A DNA stretch of 64,000 bases from contig NC_040027.1 of the NCBI RefSeq assembly GCF_000972845.2, forward strand, positions 9,519,158-9,583,157. The letters are read 5' to 3'. This DNA comes from Larimichthys crocea. Lineage: Eukaryota; Chordata; Actinopteri; Sciaenidae. The position numbers were made by a program, and so were the translations under genes. Below the pieces are notes generated by a model, which saw only the letters and a list, made by a program, of their open reading frames with translations, was not told the DNA's origin and did no database searches. Positions within the stretch are counted from its first letter, which is position 1. The number at the start of each line of letters is the position of its first letter. Below, piece by piece: positions 50,001 to 62,600 of the stretch.

Positions 50001-52944
50001 TTCAAGACACTGGTTCCTGATGCTTTATTAAAGGACTTGTAACTCACATCAGAGTGCCTCAGAACTCTCAGGATTGCTGTGCACAGACCCTAACGTAAGA
50101 TGAGTGATCAGTATTTTATTATCTTATTTGCCACATCTTATTGAATCGAATAGTACCTGATTTTTAAGACCCACTGTAGTGCTCGTCAGTGTTTTTAGCC
50201 TTGTGAGTGGCATGGTTTTTAGTATGGCAATGTTAGATAGTCAATCACTTAGTGATGAAGCAGCTATAACTTAACTCTAGCCTGAAGAGTAAAAACAAGG
50301 GGGTAACAGCTAGCACGCATCTGCCTACCAGCACCTCTGAAATCTCTGTAATAACAACGGACCAATAATACGATATCTCATTTGGTCATATTTAATCTAA
50401 ACAATACCGAAGCATTAAAACAACATATGGTTTCATGAGTTTTGAGTCTGTTGCTTGGCCAGGACCACTACTAACTTTCATGGAGTCTCCTCTGGTTGCC
50501 TGGCAACCTGGAAATAGTCTGGCACACACCGCCGTAAAAAAAAAAAAAAACATAAATCTCGACGAGAAACAGAAAATTCATATTAACCAAAATGTTGAAC
50601 TTTTCCTTTAACGTTTCCTCTAGCACCATGATCAGGCAGAAAACAATAGTTTTACTGATATCTCTGTGAGGAACATGCTTTGTGATGCACAGAAATGATG
50701 AGTTCCAGTAATCTGACTATCACATAAACAGGAATAACTGACCTCAGTCCGAGGTGTGTGTATTCTCTAACAGCCTCGTGTCACTTGAATGGGATTTAAT
50801 GAAAGTAAACACAGTGGATGGCTGCACATGATGGCACGTCTCAAATCAGAGGCCGCAGATTTATCACCGTATCTGTTTTCCACCATGAAAATACAGCCCA
50901 TAGTCTTGTTCTCTTTTTAAAGGAGCAGGATTGATGATTCTTTTGTCGTCGCCTAATTAGATCATGAATTAGTTGTTTTATCCTTAACTCCATTTGCTAT
51001 TCTACAGGCAAATCGAAAATTAAACTGTAGATCTTTCAATATTAGACCATAAAGACCACACTTGCAGCGCTTTTAACTGTACACACAGCGCCCATTGCCG
51101 TTCCCGTGTTACTCAGAGTGCTTTAATTTCAGAAGCATTAACAAACAACACCTGCTCTAAACGCCGGCAATACATTTTGACCCAGCTCTCCGCAGCCGGT
51201 GAGCTGTGTGGTCCGAATGGCTCATTGGCTTTATGATGATTACATTTTCTGAGATAACCTTTTTCTTTTTTCTTCTTGCTTTTCACAGATGTCTGTAATT
51301 TAGGGGGCAGTTTGTTCACAACCGCTCATTTCTGCGAATAGTCGAGACCCTTTGGTATCCAGAAGAAATCAGCGGTGGGTGTGTGTGAAGTAAATCTTCT
51401 CATCATCGCCTCATTTTGTAGGTTAGGACAATATAACGTACAGTGCATAAATACATACATTGCATGCTGGATTTGATTTGATCTCCTGTTTATATTCAAC
51501 ACTGTTTGTTTCCTCTAAATATCTGTTTTGCCGTGCTTCTTCTCTCTTTCACTGTCTTCTCCCAGCGAGCTAAAAATGGTGTAAGTTGCTTCCTAATGAC
51601 CTGTCCTCTCATGAATATTTTATGCAATGTTCTCATTCACATTTGAAAAGAGGCTAATTCACAGCATAAATATTTGATACGGACCTTTTATATCCCCACC
51701 TCCCACATTTCAATTAACTGCAAAATGTATCTTTGGGCTCACAGTTTACAGCTGCACTAGCTACCATGGAAACTATTCCCCTCATTACCTTTGTGTTTGT
51801 TATGCTACCATAAAAACAAGCAACACAAAGCATTAGTAAGATTGTATTTCCCATTGATTAACCTTTGAGAGCCTCTTCAAGTCATTTCTCGTTGACCACG
51901 TTAAGCACACTTCACGGGCCAGGAGCGAGACAGTTCATTTTCTGATGATTCTGTAACAAGCAGTTGTAGCTTTATACATCGTGAGGCGTCTTCACATTAT
52001 ACAGTACCGCCTCGGTTTCACTGTAAGACAAAAGGCGCAGGAGGCCACAGCATCTCATCAATCAAACCGGGAGTAATCAGACACAGATTGCTGCAAATCA
52101 CCCAGGAGGATGGGAATCAATGTAAAGCAAAATTAACCTAGGGACAAAATTGACAAAGATGAAACAACTGGTACTAAATTGGATATGAATTCCAATTATG
52201 ATAAATACCATCGCTTGAGGCGTAGGGCCTTGTTTGTTGGCACTGGATTCTTTGAAGGACGTCAAGTGGAAATCTTCTGCATGGGTTGATAAGGAATTCG
52301 GAGTGCTCTCCTGGCCGATAATAAAAAGTATCCATGTTCACCTTGTAAACTGGATCCTAGTTTTGATTCTCAGAGCGCCTTGTAACACCCAGCAGGTAGT
52401 ATGATACTGCAGCAGGCCGTACTGCGTACTGTAGCATGCACAAACAGAGGGAAGCACTCATGTGCTTCATGTGGACATGTTTCAGCACCTGTCGTTCACG
52501 AAGCAAGACTGTTCAAGCACAAGTGCATCCACAAAGAACCTATATGAAGCGTGCGGAGCAAACATGTGCACATATGCAATCTGTCACATTGACAGGTGGT
52601 GAAACATGCCAACAATAAATGTTAAACTCCTCAGATTTTAGCTCCAGCAGGTACATTTTTCATTTTAATGTATGCTAGTATCTTTAATAAAAATAAAATC
52701 ACACATTAATTAAGTGATTATACATCAATATTAACCTTTTAAATGATACTAGGATACAAAAAAAATAGAAATGCACGGCAAAAATAGTATATTGTCAATA
52801 TTTTATAGACCCTCCAAAATTTCACAAATCATCTTTTCAGAGGAGCTCATTATTATTAAGAGGAGCCAGCTCCCTCCGGCTCAGTTTGCTCCCTGACCAT
52901 CACCCCTACTGGAGTCACAGTGGTTAGTACCGTTTCATGGATGC
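47099..52944. other. Non-coding sequence, nothing firm
   Basis: A long single-copy stretch without recognisable genes. A C-rich pyrimidine tract lies at 48,780-48,925, and poly(A) runs at about 48,559 and 50,537. The part at 51,580-51,740 (containing atgaatattttatgcaatgt and acagcataaatatttgatac) is repeat-free and could be a conserved non-coding element, which cannot be tested here. Confidence 0.5.
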
Positions 52945-53150
52945 ATTGCAGAGCAGGACTACCGGGCAAAGGCCCAGGGGTCCGGGACATTTTCACAAGA
53001 TTTCATCTCATTATTTTAGTTGGAAGGTTCCAAAAAAACAACAAAGACACTAAAGCAACCACAATGGGATGCCAAAAAAATACAAAGTGACAAAAACTGA
53101 CCACAAAGAGACTCCACAGAACAACCACAAATGGATGCAAATGTGAAAGG
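52945..53150 (+). repeat. Degenerate minisatellite (CACAAAGAGACTC type)
   Basis: It starts with gcagagcaggactaccgggc and cccaggggtccggg, then runs through acaacaaagacactaaagca, atacaaagtgac and gaccacaaagagactccaca. This is the degenerate ACAAAGAGAC minisatellite-like repeat common in percomorph fish. A related copy is at 55,655-55,880. Confidence 0.6.
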
Positions 53151-53573
53151 TGTTTGAAGCGACGACAAACAAACGTTAATTTCTCACGTGCAGTCCCACT
53201 AGCTTTTTAGTGTTTTAGCTTTATGTTCACTTTAGCGTTGCTGAGTTCAATGTTTTTTGGGCTGACAACTCCACCTACGATCCAGGTCTTTGCCCATTTT
53301 TAGATTAGCAGGGAGCTCGGAGACAGGACTGCCAAAGCCACCACATCATCATGGACATCATGGATACGACATCAAGGTTTACACTGTCTATGGTCGCGCC
53401 TAATTCTGACCAAACTTCAAGAACAGCAGTGACAGATATTTCTTTGGCACATTTTGAAGAGTACGTAAGAGTAGTTCAGATTTTAAGCAATGACAAACAA
53501 ACAATCTGTTTTGTGATGAACAACTCACACACTATGTTTCTGTGTAAAGTCCTTTAATTCTCAGTATTTAGAC

Positions 53574-54033
53574 CAGGGGTCCCCAAACTTTTTTTGGTGC
53601 GGGCCTTTCAGTGATGGGGGGCCGGGGTCAGTCTATAACCGGAAATTATATCAGTCCCACCAGGATTTTGCGGGCCTTTTTTGAAATAGTTGTGGCCTAA
53701 ATGCCTGATGTTGCATGAGGTTTTCAAAAAAAATTTCCGTGAAACTTGCGGTGCTTTTTACATTTTTGTTGCGATTTTGTTGCGGGAGGAAGTGAAAGTT
53801 GCGATAAATTGCGATTTGACAGTAGCGGAGAGGGCGCAGCGAGCACTAAGTCCACGGCCCCGGGAAGTGGCGAGGTCCGGGCAGGAGGGCTGGAGCCGTG
53901 AGCCACCTTCGCCCCCGAGCCTTTCCAAGCCGACCCAGAGCCGGTCGCGGCGCACCGCCACGGAGGAAATGCGCCCGGCGGGGGCCAGCCAGCGCTGGGG
54001 AGAGGTCCGCAGGCCGTAGTTTGGAGACCCCTG
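53574..54033. mobile_element. hAT miniature element carrying a 28S rDNA piece
   Basis: Ends are caggggtccccaaact at the left and agtttggagacccctg at the right: 16-bp inverted termini with one mismatch. The flanks are atttagac (53,566-53,573) and ctttagac (54,034-54,041), an 8-bp target duplication with one mismatch. The outer parts contain hAT-typical text such as gatgttgcatgaggttttc and gttgcgataaattgcgattt. The middle, about 53,825-53,985, is abruptly GC-rich and reads as ribosomal DNA on the minus strand. There is no transposase, so mobility would need an autonomous relative. Confidence 0.9.
53825..53985 (-). pseudogene. 28S rRNA gene fragment (D2 region)
   Basis: Read on the minus strand, this part contains gggcgcatttcctccgtggc, ggtgcgccgcgaccggctct, gggtcggcttggaaaggctc, gggggcgaaggtggctc and then cacttcccggggccgtgga ahead of gtgctcgctgcgccctctcc. 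I recognise these as successive blocks of the D2 expansion segment of teleost 28S rRNA, in the right order. It is only about 160 nt, lies inside a hAT element and is not a working rRNA gene. The three open frames over it come from its GC content. The identification is from memory of fish D2 sequences and needs an alignment. Confidence 0.7.
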
Positions 54034-54041
54034 CTTTAGAC

Positions 54042-54904
54042 CATTTGGAACACAGATTTTCCCTGAACATTCTCTCATTATTTACATGACACAATCACAG
54101 TTTCTGACTTATCTTTTAAGAAGTCTGTCAAAAATCAGTATAACCCTAACATACAGTGTGTCAGATTCTCCCAAAGAACGAACAGGAGGCCTTGACAGGC
54201 ATCTGAAGCCTGAATAGAACCGAGCCATCCTCTCTATCTGCGACAAGCCACTGAACCCCGACCAGTTTAACTGATCCTTTCTAGAGCCGAGTTCTGCTGT
54301 GCTCTTATCTGAAGGAGTGTGTTGATGTGACTGTGTCATGATAATGAAGTTAGGGCCACAGAAGCCTGTCTCAGTGACTGAGTGATCGCCTGAGGGCTTC
54401 TGCCACCACCCTCATTCATCACAGCGATGATAGTTTTCTCTTTCTCCCTCTTTTCCCCCCTCAGTCTCTGGTTCCCTGTCTCTCCATCTGTCTCTCTCAT
54501 TTCCCATTCCCAGTCCCTGCATTTGCATTTGTACCCTTTCAGCTGTTCATTAACACTTGATGAATGCTGCTGTGTAAAAAGGTTTCCTTAAAGTCATTTA
54601 GTTTGTGAGTCATGAATATTTCCTGCGACTCTTTCTCAAATCCACACCACACCCATCATGCTTTCTTTTTCTGGCTGCACGGCTGCAACACAGCTCCTCA
54701 TGCAGGTCATCTGTCAGACACCCACTCCTTATTATCTGTTACCTCTGTAGATGTGACATCCAGGCACCAGCACCTCCTTTCACCCTCGAGCAACCTGAAA
54801 CCTTTGAATAAGGGCAGACCCGGGAGACTAGTGTGGACTGACATCACATCACCATAATGTCTCTCTCTCTATCTTCCTTTCTCTTTCACCCCCCGCACAC
54901 ACAG
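54042..54904. other. Non-coding sequence ending in a pyrimidine tract
   Basis: Single-copy DNA, pyrimidine-rich near 54,435-54,510 and again at 54,859-54,900, just before the candidate exon. Frames at 54,605-54,857 have no recognisable content. Confidence 0.6.
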
Positions 54905-54967
54905 CAGAGGGTCATGCAGCGATCCCCCAGAATATGATTGGAGAGCTTGCTTTTTTTACCGCGGCGG
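54905..54967 (+). other. Weak exon candidate, 63 nt
   Basis: A strong pyrimidine tract (ctctctctctatcttccttt then ctctttcacccccc) leads to cacacacag at 54,904. After 63 nt comes gtgagcaaatg, a good donor. Two of three frames are open; one reads PEYDWRACFFYRG and the other AAIPQNMIGELAFF. Neither matches a family I know. The length is a multiple of three, as in many cassette exons. There is no second exon to support it. Confidence 0.2.
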
Positions 54968-55654
54968 GTGAGCAAATGCAATGATCTATTTGCTTTATGG
55001 TGTCACAGCTGCTTCCGACACTCCTCCTATATACGTTTTCTAGATGCTGAACTAGGTGTGTGGTTGGTTGCAGATGCTAAGGCGTGGCCACCCTCGTCGC
55101 CCCTTCCTGAAGAGCTGGAGGATTCCTGATTGGAGCAGCACCCTGTCTGGGCCTCCAATCTGCACGATGCATCTTGGGGACGACCTTAGTTAATTTTGGC
55201 TGGATGTTCTCACAGCATGCCTCATCTGATTTAGAATAATGAGTTAATGACCACATGGGTTAAAAACCAAACATCAACTAAAGCAGGGCAGGCTGATGTT
55301 GGACGATTATATTATATATATCATATGTATCAAATGCAACCATCTACTGCTTTGAGTTAAAGTCAGTGAAGTTTAAGATATTGTGCCAATGGTGATGGAA
55401 GGAATAGCATGCATCTCTAGCATCTTTATTCAAGTGAATTAGTGATGAATCATGCATTAATCATACATCATTAATAGCTTAATTTTAAGGATTTAAAATG
55501 ACAAAAACTCATGTCTTATGAAGAGAAACAGAGATCCCCTGTATTTTGCACCGTGGCTACCGCTAATAGACTTAGAGTGATAGGTAGTTGGCATGGACGC
55601 ATCGCTGAGCATAATATAACATTTAATTTCATTAATTTCATTGGAAAGTTAAAA
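54968..55654. other. Non-coding sequence, nothing recognised
   Basis: Single-copy DNA with no repeat family or gene recognised. Confidence 0.6.
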
Positions 55655-55880
55655 TAAACCAACGAAGATATTAAAAAAAAGACAACAAAGACACTGAAAA
55701 CACAAAGTGACGCATGAAGAGACTAAACATATAAAAAAAAGACCACAAGGAGATCCAGAATGAGCAGAAAGACAAATAACTTCACTGAGACAAAAAAAAA
55801 GACAAACACAGAACAAGACAGACTCCGTCGGTCTGGCTGTCTTGCTCCTATGTGGGAAGGGTGCAGGCCCTTTAGGCTAT
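55655..55880 (+). repeat. Degenerate minisatellite (CACAAAGAGAC type)
   Basis: Units such as gacaacaaagacactgaaaa, cacaaagtgacgc and gaccacaaggagatcc are degenerate copies of the repeat at 52,945-53,150. It ends in ttgctcctatgtgggaaggg and tgcaggcccttt, the usual border of this fish repeat. Confidence 0.6.
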
Positions 55881-58844
55881 TCAGAGTCACAAGCAGATAT
55901 TTATTGATGTATTTATTACTGCCAAGAACAAGAAGGATTTTTTTTTTTGACTGATTTTACAAATGTGCCCTCAATCTTCAAAACTGTTGCCCCAGTTTGC
56001 CCCCAAAGTGAAACATTTCTAGACCCAGCAATGCCCACACATCATGTCTGCTCACTGGTTCTGCCCTTTCCTTTTTCATCCATTTCTTTCCCTCTCCCTC
56101 ACTTTACTTTTGTGTCTTACTGCTCTTTCCCCTCATATAGCCTGATTTTGCACTTTGCAGCTGCCATTAGTCCTAAGTACTGTCTCTCATGCATTAACCA
56201 TTGGCCTATATTGGCTCCTATTCCAGATCTGCCAGCTCTCATAGAGGAAGAGTGTGGAGGTGTGGGAAGACAGACTGAGTGCAGGGGCCTGATGCTTTTA
56301 CAACAGCCACAAGAAGAAGGCGAGCCATCTTCTGCTTATTAACGTCCTGTTCCGTCATACGTTCAGCAAAAGTTAGCGCTTTACAATGGGAGGTTTCATA
56401 TTCGCGGCGACAGAGGAACAAGATGAAACGCACGCTTTCATGAGCCCAACGATTCGTATGCTAATTATGATTGGTTGATTTGCTGCGCCGCTGCCAGATG
56501 GAATACCGATTGAGGGACAGAGGCTTTTTTGATGATGGGAACTTGAATGTTAAGGCGTAATCACATCGAGGGCGACCTTTACCATCCATCTGCACCTGTT
56601 GGCTCATTAATTGGCAAACTGTTTTGATGTTTCACTTTGTGTAAATAATTCAAATCTTTATACGAGTCATATCTACTTGCACTGTCAGTATATTAGCAGA
56701 TAGAGGCAAATGTTACCTTGCTGCAGTCTTATCTGCTGTGTTGGGGGGTTTATCACGTAGCTTTAGCTGTCAGAAAGATGCATCTTCTAAAATATCTGTG
56801 AATATCTACCAGAGTATATTTTCAAAGGCAAGGCCAACTCCATGGCATTAAAATTGAACCTAACTTTTAACATTACCTCAGTAAAAAGGAAATTTTGGAC
56901 TGAAATTAATCAAGGTTAGTCCTGAAGGGAAAATTTGTGAAATAAGGATTCAGGTCTTTCTGCTCTTTGTGGGATCTAACACACGACGCTCCACTGTGTT
57001 CCTGCTGATTACATTTGCAGCAGGTATCAATTAGCCCTATTAACACTCATTATGAAATTAAGTCCAGGTGAGTGCCTATTTTTGATCTAAATGACGCATT
57101 GTAATCACTCAAGCTTTCAATAACAGTTGTGTCAAACAGAGAAAAACAGCTTGTCTGTCAAACTTTGGATTTCTCTATATGTTCGAGCAGTGTGCAAAGG
57201 GCTCTAATTAGAGCTAATTGTGTCTTAGCTTTTTCCAGAAATCAAAAACATCATTAAAAGTTTATCTGTCTGCTTACGAGGCAAGAGACACGTTGTTAGT
57301 TAGCTGCAATATTTTGAGAGGTTACTTTTTTTTTTTTTAAAAAGGGCTGGAACAGCAACTTTTTGTTTACTTCTTAAAGTAACAGTTCTATTTTAACAAG
57401 ATATCGAACAGGTGACAGGTGAAAGTGGTGACTCTTCGTGATGAACCTACAGAGAATTATTATCTGAAACTCTCCTCAGCTACAAATATTTAACAGCTAA
57501 AGAGCCAAAAGACTGAGTATTGGAAAGGCATGCAAAAGATGTTGCTTTGTAACTTCTGCATGTGAAAATAAGCCACTGTTTGCATTATGTTCTCCATATC
57601 AATGTAAATGTAACCATATATCAGTGTTGTGTTTACAACCTGACCCCCAAGTCCTTATTTGAACACACTTATAATGAACACTATAACAGAACAATGCTTG
57701 TTGTATTAATACTGAATTTACTGAGCAGGCACACTCAAAATTTCTTTAGAAATGTTCTAGTTGTCAGTTGCTCTGTTGCTTTGTCATTGATTATAACATG
57801 AAATATCCATTCGTTAGTCAGGGGTCGCACTTTACTCAATGGGAAGAACTTTCCTAAAGGACAAACACACAGAGTCATTCAGTGGAAAATAAATCGGGCT
57901 TTCCCGCAGTGTAGGCGTTGTGCAGTTACAGGATTTTCTGGTGTGACTGCCTCAGTTTGTGTGTGTGTGGATTAAGAACAGTGAGCTCGGGAAGACCCTA
58001 AAAACATCTGCAGCGATTGTAACTAAGGAAGACAGCTTTGGTCTGCTTTGAATTCCTGCTTCATTAAAACGTTTGCAGAAACGTCGTAGATCCATTACTG
58101 CATCTATTTGGTGCGTGGAATAGACGGTGGATGTGGAATGATGTCTCTATTCTGAGCTCTTGGTGCACTGCCTTCCTCACAAGGAGAATGTTTGTTTTCT
58201 TTTTGCTACTAAAACAGTCTCTTTGAATCCCCGGAGGACTCGGAGGCCTCCACTCTTCCAGCCTTGATACTGATGCAATTTGATGTTCACATCTGTGTAT
58301 CTGTAAGGTTTTTTTTTCTCTCTGGCTGGTTTCTCCAAGCACAATATATACTTCACTTTCCCTGCTGGAAATGTAATATAATTGGCCTGCACACAGTTAT
58401 GGTTGCATCTTTTTGCCTATAACCAATCAGGCGTCATTAGTCTAGGCTAGTGAGAGTTTTCCCCATGTCAGCGTTTCTCATTACGAGCTGCTCTAGTTTT
58501 CTATCCCACGGTTATTCAGAGGATCAAGAGTCTTTCTCACCATGAAATGCAACACAGAATAGAAGGAGCTGACCAGCACAGATACACATTATCTAAGTCA
58601 GAATCACTATTAACCCACTGGCAAATGGAGAAACAGGAAGAGTTTGCAGAGGTTTCGATGCCATGTTAAGTATCACATTTGTCCACTAGTAAGGGTAAGA
58701 GACTGTACAGACAGAAGAATTTATAAATATATACAAAATAACTACATTTTTAATTTAAATTGTATACACAGTTCTGTAATATTAAAAACTGCACTGCATC
58801 TGTAAATCAGCAACCAACCTATTATTTGAAGTATTTTGCCAATA
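55881..58844. other. Non-coding sequence, nothing firm
   Basis: Single-copy DNA. The 131-codon frame at 55,947-56,342 has Ser/Phe/Pro-rich composition from a C- and T-rich tract and no family motif. The segment 58,030-58,320 is repeat-free with balanced composition but has no supported exon. Confidence 0.55.
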
Positions 58845-59186
58845 CAGTGGTCCCTCGTTTATCGCGGGGGATACGTTCTAAAAATAACCCGCAATAAACG
58901 AAATCCGCAAAGTAAGTTTTACAATTATTATACATGTTTTAAGGCCGTAAAACCCCTAACCACACACTTTAATACACCTTTTTACACGCATTTTGTACAG
59001 TACTCCCTTAAACAGGACGCAGAACACGTGCGGTTCTCCCTTAGCCAATTTAGGACGCAGAACACAATGCGCGTTCATACTGTACAGTACGCTGTAAATA
59101 AAAAAAGCATGCAAAATTACACTGAAAAAAATCCGTGAAACAGCGAGTCCGCGAAAAGTGAACCGCGATATAGCGAGGGACGACTG
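58845..59186. mobile_element. Tigger/mariner-like miniature element
   Basis: Left end cagtggtccctcgtttatcg, right end cgatatagcgagggacgactg, whose complement is cagtcgtccctcgctatatc. Both sides are bordered by TA (58,843-58,844 and 59,187-59,188), the mariner-superfamily target. Length 342 bp and no transposase. The interior has a short direct repeat, aggacgcagaacac, at about 59,015 and 59,052. Confidence 0.85.
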
Positions 59187-59492
59187 TAGTTGCAATAAAA
59201 TGTTATTTCTTTGTTTTCTGTGAAGAAAAATGACTATAATTTTTATACAGTATATGTTCTGCTTTCTTTATTTACATTTATGTGTCACATGATTTAAGGT
59301 GTTTGATCGTAATTTCAGGTATTTAGCCATAAAACAACGTAAGTAGTATACCAGATTTTGACCTGATGATCACTAAAGTAACCATGGTACTTATGGAACC
59401 ATAAAGTAATGCCAGTGGTTTGTCGAGTAGTTGCTGAGATATTTTACTGAAATAGTAAAATGTCTGACCGGCTGGTGTGGCTATGGAGATTT

Positions 59493-59580
59493 AGGGTATC
59501 ACTAAAGTCATTGGGATTCATCATCTGGGGAACATGAATGACAATATTTCACGGCAACCCATCAAATATCATTGAGCTGA
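59493..59580 (+). repeat. Dispersed repeat (CACTAAAGTCATTGGGATTCAT type)
   Basis: The text atcactaaagtcattgggat, tcatcatctggggaacatga and atatttcacggcaacccatc matches a repeat seen across percomorph genomes and related to 62,395-62,600. Confidence 0.6.
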
Positions 59581-60739
59581 CTGTATATTATGTAATACTG
59601 TATCATGTTTCTTTAGAGTAGGTTGTGCATGCAATGAAAGGCTAACTTCTTATTTATATGTTTATATATGTTTTTATTACTCTCGTGTTACACCAGGAGC
59701 TCATGGAAATACATTTCACTGTATAATTATACTGTATGTGACACATTCATTTAATTAGGCTTTTCGGTTTGCACCAGTGGTGCAGGGTGCCAGGCTTTAT
59801 TGAATCATCAGGTAAAAAGGAAGATCAGCTAAGCTTGCACTGCCTGAATGTCTGAATATTGGATTAAAAACTATCCACAGCTCTGTGTTTTTGGCCTACA
59901 ACCAAAAAAAATCGTTCACATTTTGGCAAATCTGCCCCACGAATAGACACGCTGCTGCTTTAGCCAGCAGTGAACAAAAATGACCTGGGTTACTCTTGAT
60001 AGTGAAGAAAAAGTCTGAATCTGATTATTTTTTCTAAACTGATTTATGGACATTTATTCCCCATGGACACCAGATTTCCTCGTATCACTGCACAGAGATC
60101 TACTGATTGTAGCGAGATTCTCAGGAAGTCTTTGTTCAGATAAGACTGGACTCAGACTAAGAAGACGTGTTGTGTCGTTTGTGGGAAACTGTGTCGGAGA
60201 GAATGCTATTTGTATCTGTTCACATCCTAATAATGTCTACCTCTTTGGCCTTTATTAGACCCTAAACACTGTATTTGATGGAGAACACATCCATTCCCTG
60301 GAATATACTGTATTTAATCTTTTCATTGCAGGCTGAAGACTACATGTATCTACAGGGTGGAAGTCAAGCAAACATCCTGGATGTGTTTCCAGTCTGTTGG
60401 AGGGCAAACACACAGTCATGCAGACAGACAGCCGACAGCTGAGGAAGATAATTCAACTGTTTGCCGCCTGAACATCAAAGATGAAGAAAAAGGCAAAGAG
60501 AAGGGAACAAAATGGTGAGCTGGAATGAGCAGATGTCTGTTTTTATTCCCGACGGCTGCAGCTTCTGTTTTAATGACAGATTTTCTTGAAGTCACAAAAA
60601 CACTAAAGTGCATTAGTCAGTACTTTGGGGGATATAAGTTAAAACTAGTCATGGGAGTTAGAAGTCTATATGTTAATTTCCTGATATTATTTTATGCTTT
60701 TGATTTCTAAACTGTATCAGGAAAACATGTTACATGGTA
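59581..60739. other. Non-coding sequence, nothing recognised
   Basis: Single-copy DNA. The frame at 60,046-60,258 and the short ATG frame at 60,481 (reading MKKKAKRREQNG) lack support from splice sites on both sides. Confidence 0.55.
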
Positions 60740-60990
60740 CTATTAAGGTTTGAGAGAGAGGGAGCAGTGGTTGAGCAATATAGACAATGAATGAGAGTGA
60801 GGGAGCACTGGTATTGGCAGCGAAACAAAAAGTTATTTTCTGATTGTTTCATGGCAGTTACGTTCCGCACAAATAAACACACCACCGGTTTGGTCTGGAT
60901 ACGGCCTCAGACTTGAAAATAAATGACTTGTGACTCAACTTGGACTCAGAAATTAAAGACTCGTGACTTGACCTGAGACATGATCATTCA
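60740..60990. repeat. Dispersed repeat (GAGAGAGGGAGCA and GACTTGTGACT parts)
   Basis: Two parts seen in fish dispersed repeats: gagagagagggagcagtggt with agcgaaacaaaaagttattt and tgattgtttcatgg, then cagacttgaaaataaatgac with ttgtgactcaacttggactc. The class is uncertain. Confidence 0.45.
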
Positions 60991-62394
60991 AATTAAGTCA
61001 TTTTTGAAAAATATGGGAGGTCATGCTAATAAAGATGGGTAAACTCCACATAGAACAGTCTGTGTGAATTGATATGGTCGCTTCCTCTCGGATTGCCACT
61101 GTGAGCCCCTGTAATGCTCTGCAAACATATTGAATTTGTTGATGAGCATCAGGGCCTCTAATGAAAATTAAATAGCCCCTCAAGTCTTTATAGTCCTGGA
61201 ATAAATTAAATCTTATCCCAACAATTGTTTCTTGTTCCGTCTCTGTTTTTAGAAAGAGGAGGAGGAACTGATTAAAGAGACAAAGAAAAGTCTTCCTTGA
61301 TGACACTGAAGTTCATCTAATCTCTTTCATTCTCTCCCTCAGAGACCCAACCCCTTCTCACTGCCCCATAACTCCCTCATCCTTTCGCCCTCCTTCTTAC
61401 CTCTTCAGTTTTAATACCAATTCTCAAAGGCTTGACTGTGCATATAACCCACTATGGCTTGATAAGCCTCTGATAAGCAGTCTGTCTCCTCTCCCCGAGG
61501 ACCCGGAGGTTTGAGTTTCTCTTGCTGACCTCTCTTTGAGGTCCAGGTTTCTTCCCTGTGGAGGAGCGAGGCCCAAAGCTCTCATTCGGTGACCCGTCCG
61601 AGAGAGCCGCGCAGAGCTGACAGGATCAAAAGCAGAGGCATTGAGCTCAGGGAATAGAGAGCTCTGTACATGTTCAGACTGGAGACGAGACTCGCCAGCT
61701 TTTCATGTGTGTCACCCTCTCTCTCTCCTTTCCTTTCTTATAGTGGGTGATTGTTACTGTATACATGTCCAGTCAGACGTGTTGCTGCATACCAATGAAT
61801 TCAGGCTCTCTGCGGGTTTGTGTTTTGTTTTTTTCGTTTCCTGACGCTCCCTGGCAGAGGCGTGATGTGCTGACCATAAGACGTTAGTAGGTAGATGTAA
61901 ACAGAAGCACTGAACCAGAAAGACAGTTGGACATGTTCTCCCACGAGGCAAAACAACTAATCAAATGATATTGTGGACAAGCTCCATTGGATCCCACGGC
62001 TGCTGCAAGAAGAATTACACCAGCTTGATAAAGGCATTGTGAACTTGCAAAGTTGAAGCCAATGCAACAGATTCTGTTTCTTTGATTTTCACGTGTCAGT
62101 TCAATCTGTGTTTTACCTCTAAGTTGGTATCTCACTATGTAAATTGTTTGCCTTTAATGTGCTGACAACCTGAGTCTGATATATCTGGTCCAAACCCGAT
62201 ACGATGTAGGTGAAAGGAATTTTTGTTTACCGTCATCTAAACACTGAAAATGTCTTGTACTAACAGGCTGCACTTGGTGGCGCTTTCATGCTCATGCTGA
62301 TGTTTAGTAGGCATACAGTACCATTAACCATGTACCATAATTCTCTCAAAAACACAAACTACAGCATCAGTTTAGGAAGTATTTAGTATATAAG
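60991..62394. other. Non-coding sequence, nothing firm
   Basis: Single-copy DNA. The section 61,480-61,700 is more GC-rich but shows no exon borders or family motif. Confidence 0.55.
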
Positions 62395-62600
62395 GTATTA
62401 AAAAGTGCTGAAGTTAAGGGATCGCCAAAGTTATTGTAATTCCTCCTTGTGAATGTCATTTTCACAGCAATCCATCCAATAGTTGTTCTAAATAAGTGCT
62501 TCAGTCAGGACCAGTGTGGTGGACCAACCAACCAATTAATCAACACTGACATTCTTCCATGCTATGCTCCTAGTGTGGATAAAAATGAACAGATTTGCTT
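62395..62600 (+). repeat. Dispersed repeat (CAATCCATCCAATAGTTGTT type)
   Basis: The text agggatcgccaaagttattg, cagcaatccatccaatagtt and tcaggaccagtgtggtggac followed by caaccaaccaat, and finally tgctcctagtgtggataaaa, is the classic percomorph dispersed repeat whose tail is also at 42,230-42,293 and 63,220-63,280. Confidence 0.7.

Noticed and set aside
53690..54094. Four overlapping frames of 60-109 codons
   Set aside because: GC-rich 28S-like sequence inside a hAT element is open in several frames by composition alone.
55947..56342. 131-codon plus-strand frame
   Set aside because: Driven by a pyrimidine-rich tract. No domain, signal or splice evidence.
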